Positions 6,113-7,801 of a stretch of 7,801 nt of DNA are shown here, piece after piece (the first letter of the stretch is position 1; each line of letters opens with the position of its first letter). Position numbers and translations under genes: made by a program. Under the pieces are notes generated by a model. That model was not told the DNA's origin. It saw only the letters and a list, made by a program, of their open reading frames with translations, and did no database searches. Source of the stretch: an uncultured Saprospiraceae bacterium (GTDB taxonomy: Bacteria > Bacteroidota > Bacteroidia > Chitinophagales > Saprospiraceae); the NCBI GenBank assembly GCA_937969485.1, contig CALBVQ010000178.1:1-7801 (forward strand), read 5' to 3'.

Positions 6113-6814
6113 ATGAAATATTTATTATTAATTCTCACTTTATTTTGCGGAACTTGGGTCTTGGCGCAAGAGGATGACGATGAATTGCAGATCATTACAT
6201 TCGACGAAGGTGAGGATGCTGAGGATGTAGACGTATATTACTATGATTGGGATATGGCGAAGTATAGCATAGGTCTTAATATGAATTCCCTTCTTGCTTT
6301 CCGCCCAGCAATCACAGTGACACATGATATCGGTCTAGATGACTATACTAGGGTCGCCATCGAAACTTCGTATATTCCTGGTTTGTTCGAGCTTCAGCAA
6401 AAAGGCTTTAAATTAAGAGCTACTTATCAAAAATTTCTGTACAAAGACGAGAGTTTTGGCTTTTATGTTGGCGGAGGTGCGAATCTAGTTAGTTTTTGGC
6501 AGCCACGTGTTGATCAAGTTTACCTCGAAGATGCGTACTGGAGAACTTACAAAGAGGTGAGTAATCAAACCCTATTTTCAGGAGTTGGCGAATGTGGCTT
6601 TACGATAGACTTTTCTAATAGCTTTTTAGTCGAATTGACATTGGGATTGGGTGCAGGATATCATCGAGTAGGCGGTAGCTACGTGATTATAGACGATTTT
6701 CGTTGGGAGCCACTATTTGGTGGCCGCACAGATCCAGGCAATTATTGGGCGTATCCTTCGTATTGTAACCTTAGTTTTTCAATTCCTGTGATTTCAATGT
6801 TTGAGAGGGAGTAA
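6113..6814 (+). CDS. predicted outer-membrane beta-barrel protein, unknown function
   Basis: A 233-residue exported protein that I cannot assign to a named family. Residues 1-18 form a signal peptide (MKYLLLILTLFCGTWVLA) with likely cleavage before Q19. A very acidic stretch follows (about 19-48, EDDDEL to DEGEDAEDVDVYYYDWD), possibly a calcium-binding or flexible periplasmic segment. From about residue 50 on, short alternating hydrophobic strands separated by turns (YSIGLNMNSLL, RVAIETSYIPG, FKLRATYQKF, FGFYVGGGANLV, FLVELTLGLGAGYHRVGG, NLSFSIPVISMF) suggest an 8- to 10-stranded small barrel, and the chain ends near an aromatic residue (MFERE). It lies 78 bp after the lipoprotein pair, beyond a terminator. 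A partnership with those lipoproteins is suggested only by position. No promoter box is seen in the 22 bp between terminator and ATG. Confidence 0.75.
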   Translation: MKYLLLILTLFCGTWVLAQEDDDELQIITFDEGEDAEDVDVYYYDWDMAKYSIGLNMNSLLAFRPAITVTHDIGLDDYTRVAIETSYIPGLFELQQKGFKLRATYQKFLYKDESFGFYVGGGANLVSFWQPRVDQVYLEDAYWRTYKEVSNQTLFSGVGECGFTIDFSNSFLVELTLGLGAGYHRVGGSYVIIDDFRWEPLFGGRTDPGNYWAYPSYCNLSFSIPVISMFERE

Positions 6815-6838
6815 GATTTCTTTCATTGTAAAAAGATG

Positions 6839-6856
6839 TTTTGGCTTCCGCCAAAA
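6839..6856 (+). repeat. GGCTTCCGCCAAAA element, copy 4, extended to a perfect hairpin
   Basis: TTTTGGC, TTCC, GCCAAAA: a perfect 7-bp stem with a 4-nt loop, containing the exact 14-mer at 6843-6856, followed by G. It begins 24 bases after the stop of the beta-barrel gene, in sense orientation, like copy 1 after tetR. The bases after the stem (GTCAAAACGC) are not a T tract, so it is not a normal intrinsic terminator. Confidence 0.88.
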
Positions 6857-7087
6857 GTCAAAACGCAAGCTTACAGATTAATTGCGGCAATACTGATGAC
6901 AAAGGACTGAGAGATTCTAAAGAATAGATTGTTAGCTGAGTCGCTTAATAAACATCGTAAAATCTTGTAGGGATTTTTATCAGCATGATCTCATTGGCAC
7001 AAGCATCAGAAATTTTCTAAGCAGTACGTGTGAAAAATACAAACACTTCACTTTCGGAACGTTCTAAAATAGTGCAAGATCTATTTG
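6857..7087. other. non-coding gap with no recognised gene
   Basis: This is most of the 339-bp gap between the beta-barrel and DUF3010 genes. Stops interrupt all frames and no conserved RNA is recognised. Minor items are an AT-rich palindrome, ATTCT-AA-AGAAT (6914-6925), and the octamer GAACGTTC (7057-7064), which is also at the core of the candidate TetR operator at 1968-1975. A remnant of a deleted gene is possible, but no residual protein similarity is recognisable by eye. Confidence 0.6.
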
Positions 7088-7095
7088 TACTTTTG
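7088..7095 (+). promoter_or_regulatory. candidate Bacteroidota -7 box for the DUF3010 gene
   Basis: TACTTTTG matches the TAnnTTTG consensus of the Bacteroidota primary sigma factor exactly. It lies 58 bp before the ATG at 7154, giving a plausible short A/T-rich leader. A clear TTTG -33 box at about 19-bp spacing is missing; the GAACGTTC octamer (7057-7064) sits near that position instead. Confidence 0.45.
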
Positions 7096-7153
7096 TCTTA
7101 TCAAAACCAGAAAAGGGTAGCAACGAAAGAGATTCAACGTAATTATATATTTT

Positions 7154-7558
7154 ATGAAAGTTTGCGGAATAGAGTTAAAGGGGAGTAATGCGATTTTTAC
7201 GTGCCTTGAGGGTGATGGCGTAGATCATCACTTCATAGCTGAAAACACTAGAAAAATAGGTTTGGACGATTCCAAAGTTCAACAGGATATAAAAGATTTT
7301 TCAAGTGCGATCAATTCTTTTTTCGAAGAAATGAAATTTGATCGAATCGCTATAAAGGCTAGGGCAGAGAAAGGTCGCTTTGCTGGAGGAGCGGTGTCTT
7401 TCAAAATGGAAGGACTTATTCAAAATTCTGATTTTCCCGTTGATATAGTCCATGTTGCCTCTATAAAATCCAAACTGAAAGGCGTTGAAATCGATTTGAC
7501 TTCCGTCAAAAAGTATCAAGAGGAATCGCTTAAATTAGCAACTTACTTACTTCTATAG
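7154..7558 (+). CDS. DUF3010 family protein (RNase H-like fold)
   Basis: A 134-residue protein matching the DUF3010 family in length and in two landmarks: the N-terminal strand MKVCGIELKGSNAI (1-14) and the central KGRFAGGAVSFKMEGLIQ (73-90). The acidic residue in the first strand (E7) and the alternating strand/helix pattern fit the RNase H/RuvC-like fold known for the family. Its molecular function has not, to my knowledge, been defined. The C-terminal part (IDLTSVKKYQEESLKLATYLL, 113-133) is a helix in which a degenerate copy of the local repeat is read as TSVK. The gene stands alone, with its own -7 box, after a 339-bp gap. The ATG at 7154 starts exactly at the conserved MKVCG. A stop at 7556-7558 ends the gene cleanly. 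Confidence 0.88.
   Translation: MKVCGIELKGSNAIFTCLEGDGVDHHFIAENTRKIGLDDSKVQQDIKDFSSAINSFFEEMKFDRIAIKARAEKGRFAGGAVSFKMEGLIQNSDFPVDIVHVASIKSKLKGVEIDLTSVKKYQEESLKLATYLLL
7495..7511 (+). repeat. degenerate copy of the GGCTTCCGCCAAAA element with compensatory change
   Basis: Positions 7498-7511 match the 14-mer with two substitutions (GGC to GAC and GCC to GTC), and these two changes pair with each other. TTTGAC (7495-7500), TTCC, GTCAAA (7505-7510) therefore forms a perfect 6-bp stem with the same TTCC loop as copy 4. It is on the sense strand and in the same codon frame as copies 2 and 3 (ACT-TCC-GTC-AAA, Thr-Ser-Val-Lys, residues 116-119). With two mismatches, chance is not excluded. Confidence 0.4.
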
Positions 7559-7711
7559 ATCCGGATTCCAAGACATTTGTTTTACGTTTATAATAATAAG
7601 TCCGAAGGGTAATAAACCTCGTGAATAATTTTGCCGTCCAGAATTTCTACTAAACCATTTAACCCGAATTATGTATTAGGTTTTCGTCATGAGAGCTTAA
7701 AATGCAAAGAG

Positions 7712-7791
7712 AATGGGAGCTCAACAGTTCTTTTGAAGCGCAGGCGTGGTCACCATCACGGTGAGCATCAAAAGAGCTGGACGTTCCCATT
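7712..7791 (+). other. 80-nt nested hairpin of unknown identity at the right edge
   Basis: Three stacked stems share one axis. The outer stem is AATGGGA (7712-7718) with TCCCATT (7785-7791). The middle stem is 7725-7739 with 7765-7779, 14 of 15 positions paired including one T-G wobble and one A-A mismatch. The apical stem is TCACC (7750-7754) with GGTGA (7760-7764) around loop ATCAC. The wobble (7728/7776) and a possible G-T at 7719/7784 pair only if the plus strand is the RNA. No T tract follows, so it is not an intrinsic terminator. A TAATTTTG at 7626-7633 fits the -7 consensus but lacks a -33 box. It could be a structured RNA, a REP-like palindrome or the end of a mobile element cut by the window. 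Confidence 0.6.
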
Positions 7792-7801
7792 ATCGAAGCA
7801 G

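Noticed and set aside
5398..6325. Minus-strand open frames opposite the lipoprotein and beta-barrel genes
   Set aside because: Antisense to genes with complete signal peptides and repeats; composition is that of reverse-complement shadows.
7559..7566. ATCCGGAT palindrome directly after the DUF3010 stop
   Set aside because: An 8-bp palindrome without loop or T tract; nothing supports a role.
7718..7784. Integron attC-like site: GCTCAAC at 7719-7725 fits RYYYAAC
   Set aside because: The matching GTTRRRY partner is absent from the other arm (GTTCCCA there), and no integrase or cassette structure is visible.

Overview
The window looks like chromosomal DNA of a marine-type Bacteroidota, probably Flavobacteriales. 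This is an inference from several signs: moderately AT-rich coding sequence, no Shine-Dalgarno motifs, -7 boxes of the form TAnnTTTG, lipoproteins with LTSC and LVSC lipoboxes, an LVIVD-type propeller lipoprotein, and a PaaE-type reductase with a plant-type 2Fe-2S tail. There are no rRNA or tRNA genes, no transposase and no CRISPR array.

Left part (minus strand, about 4456 down to 1): a large acyl-CoA oxidase/dehydrogenase with an unusual helical N-terminal domain, then a PaaE-type flavin/2Fe-2S reductase coupled by a 1-nt overlap (TAATG) to a TetR-family repressor. A TACGAA-N6-TTCGTA inverted repeat sits just before the reductase start and is the natural candidate operator for that TetR. Together they suggest a regulated unit for oxidising acyl-CoA or aromatic-CoA substrates, with the repressor controlling its own operon. 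After the TetR gene lies about 290 bp of strikingly G-rich, C-poor DNA (C-rich, G-poor in the transcript) with a 78-bp direct repeat and a G-quadruplex motif. It reads like a Rho-dependent termination zone.

Right part (plus strand, 4665 to 7558): two consecutive small lipoproteins that look like the N- and C-terminal halves of one LVIVD beta-propeller lipoprotein, then an intrinsic terminator, a predicted outer-membrane beta-barrel protein, a 339-bp gap, and a DUF3010 (RNase H-fold) gene. The right edge holds a long nested hairpin, 7712-7791, of unknown nature.

The most unusual signal crosses all these genes. The 14-mer GGCTTCCGCCAAAA occurs four times exactly in 7.8 kb, plus one degenerate copy with a compensatory base-pair change. 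All five lie on the sense strand of the local gene. Two exact copies lie just 3' of stop codons. The three intragenic copies, two exact and one degenerate, are read in the same frame (ASAK, ASAK, TSVK). One copy is extended to a perfect hairpin. This looks like a genome-wide short sequence family, for example an uptake or Chi-like word or a miniature palindromic element.
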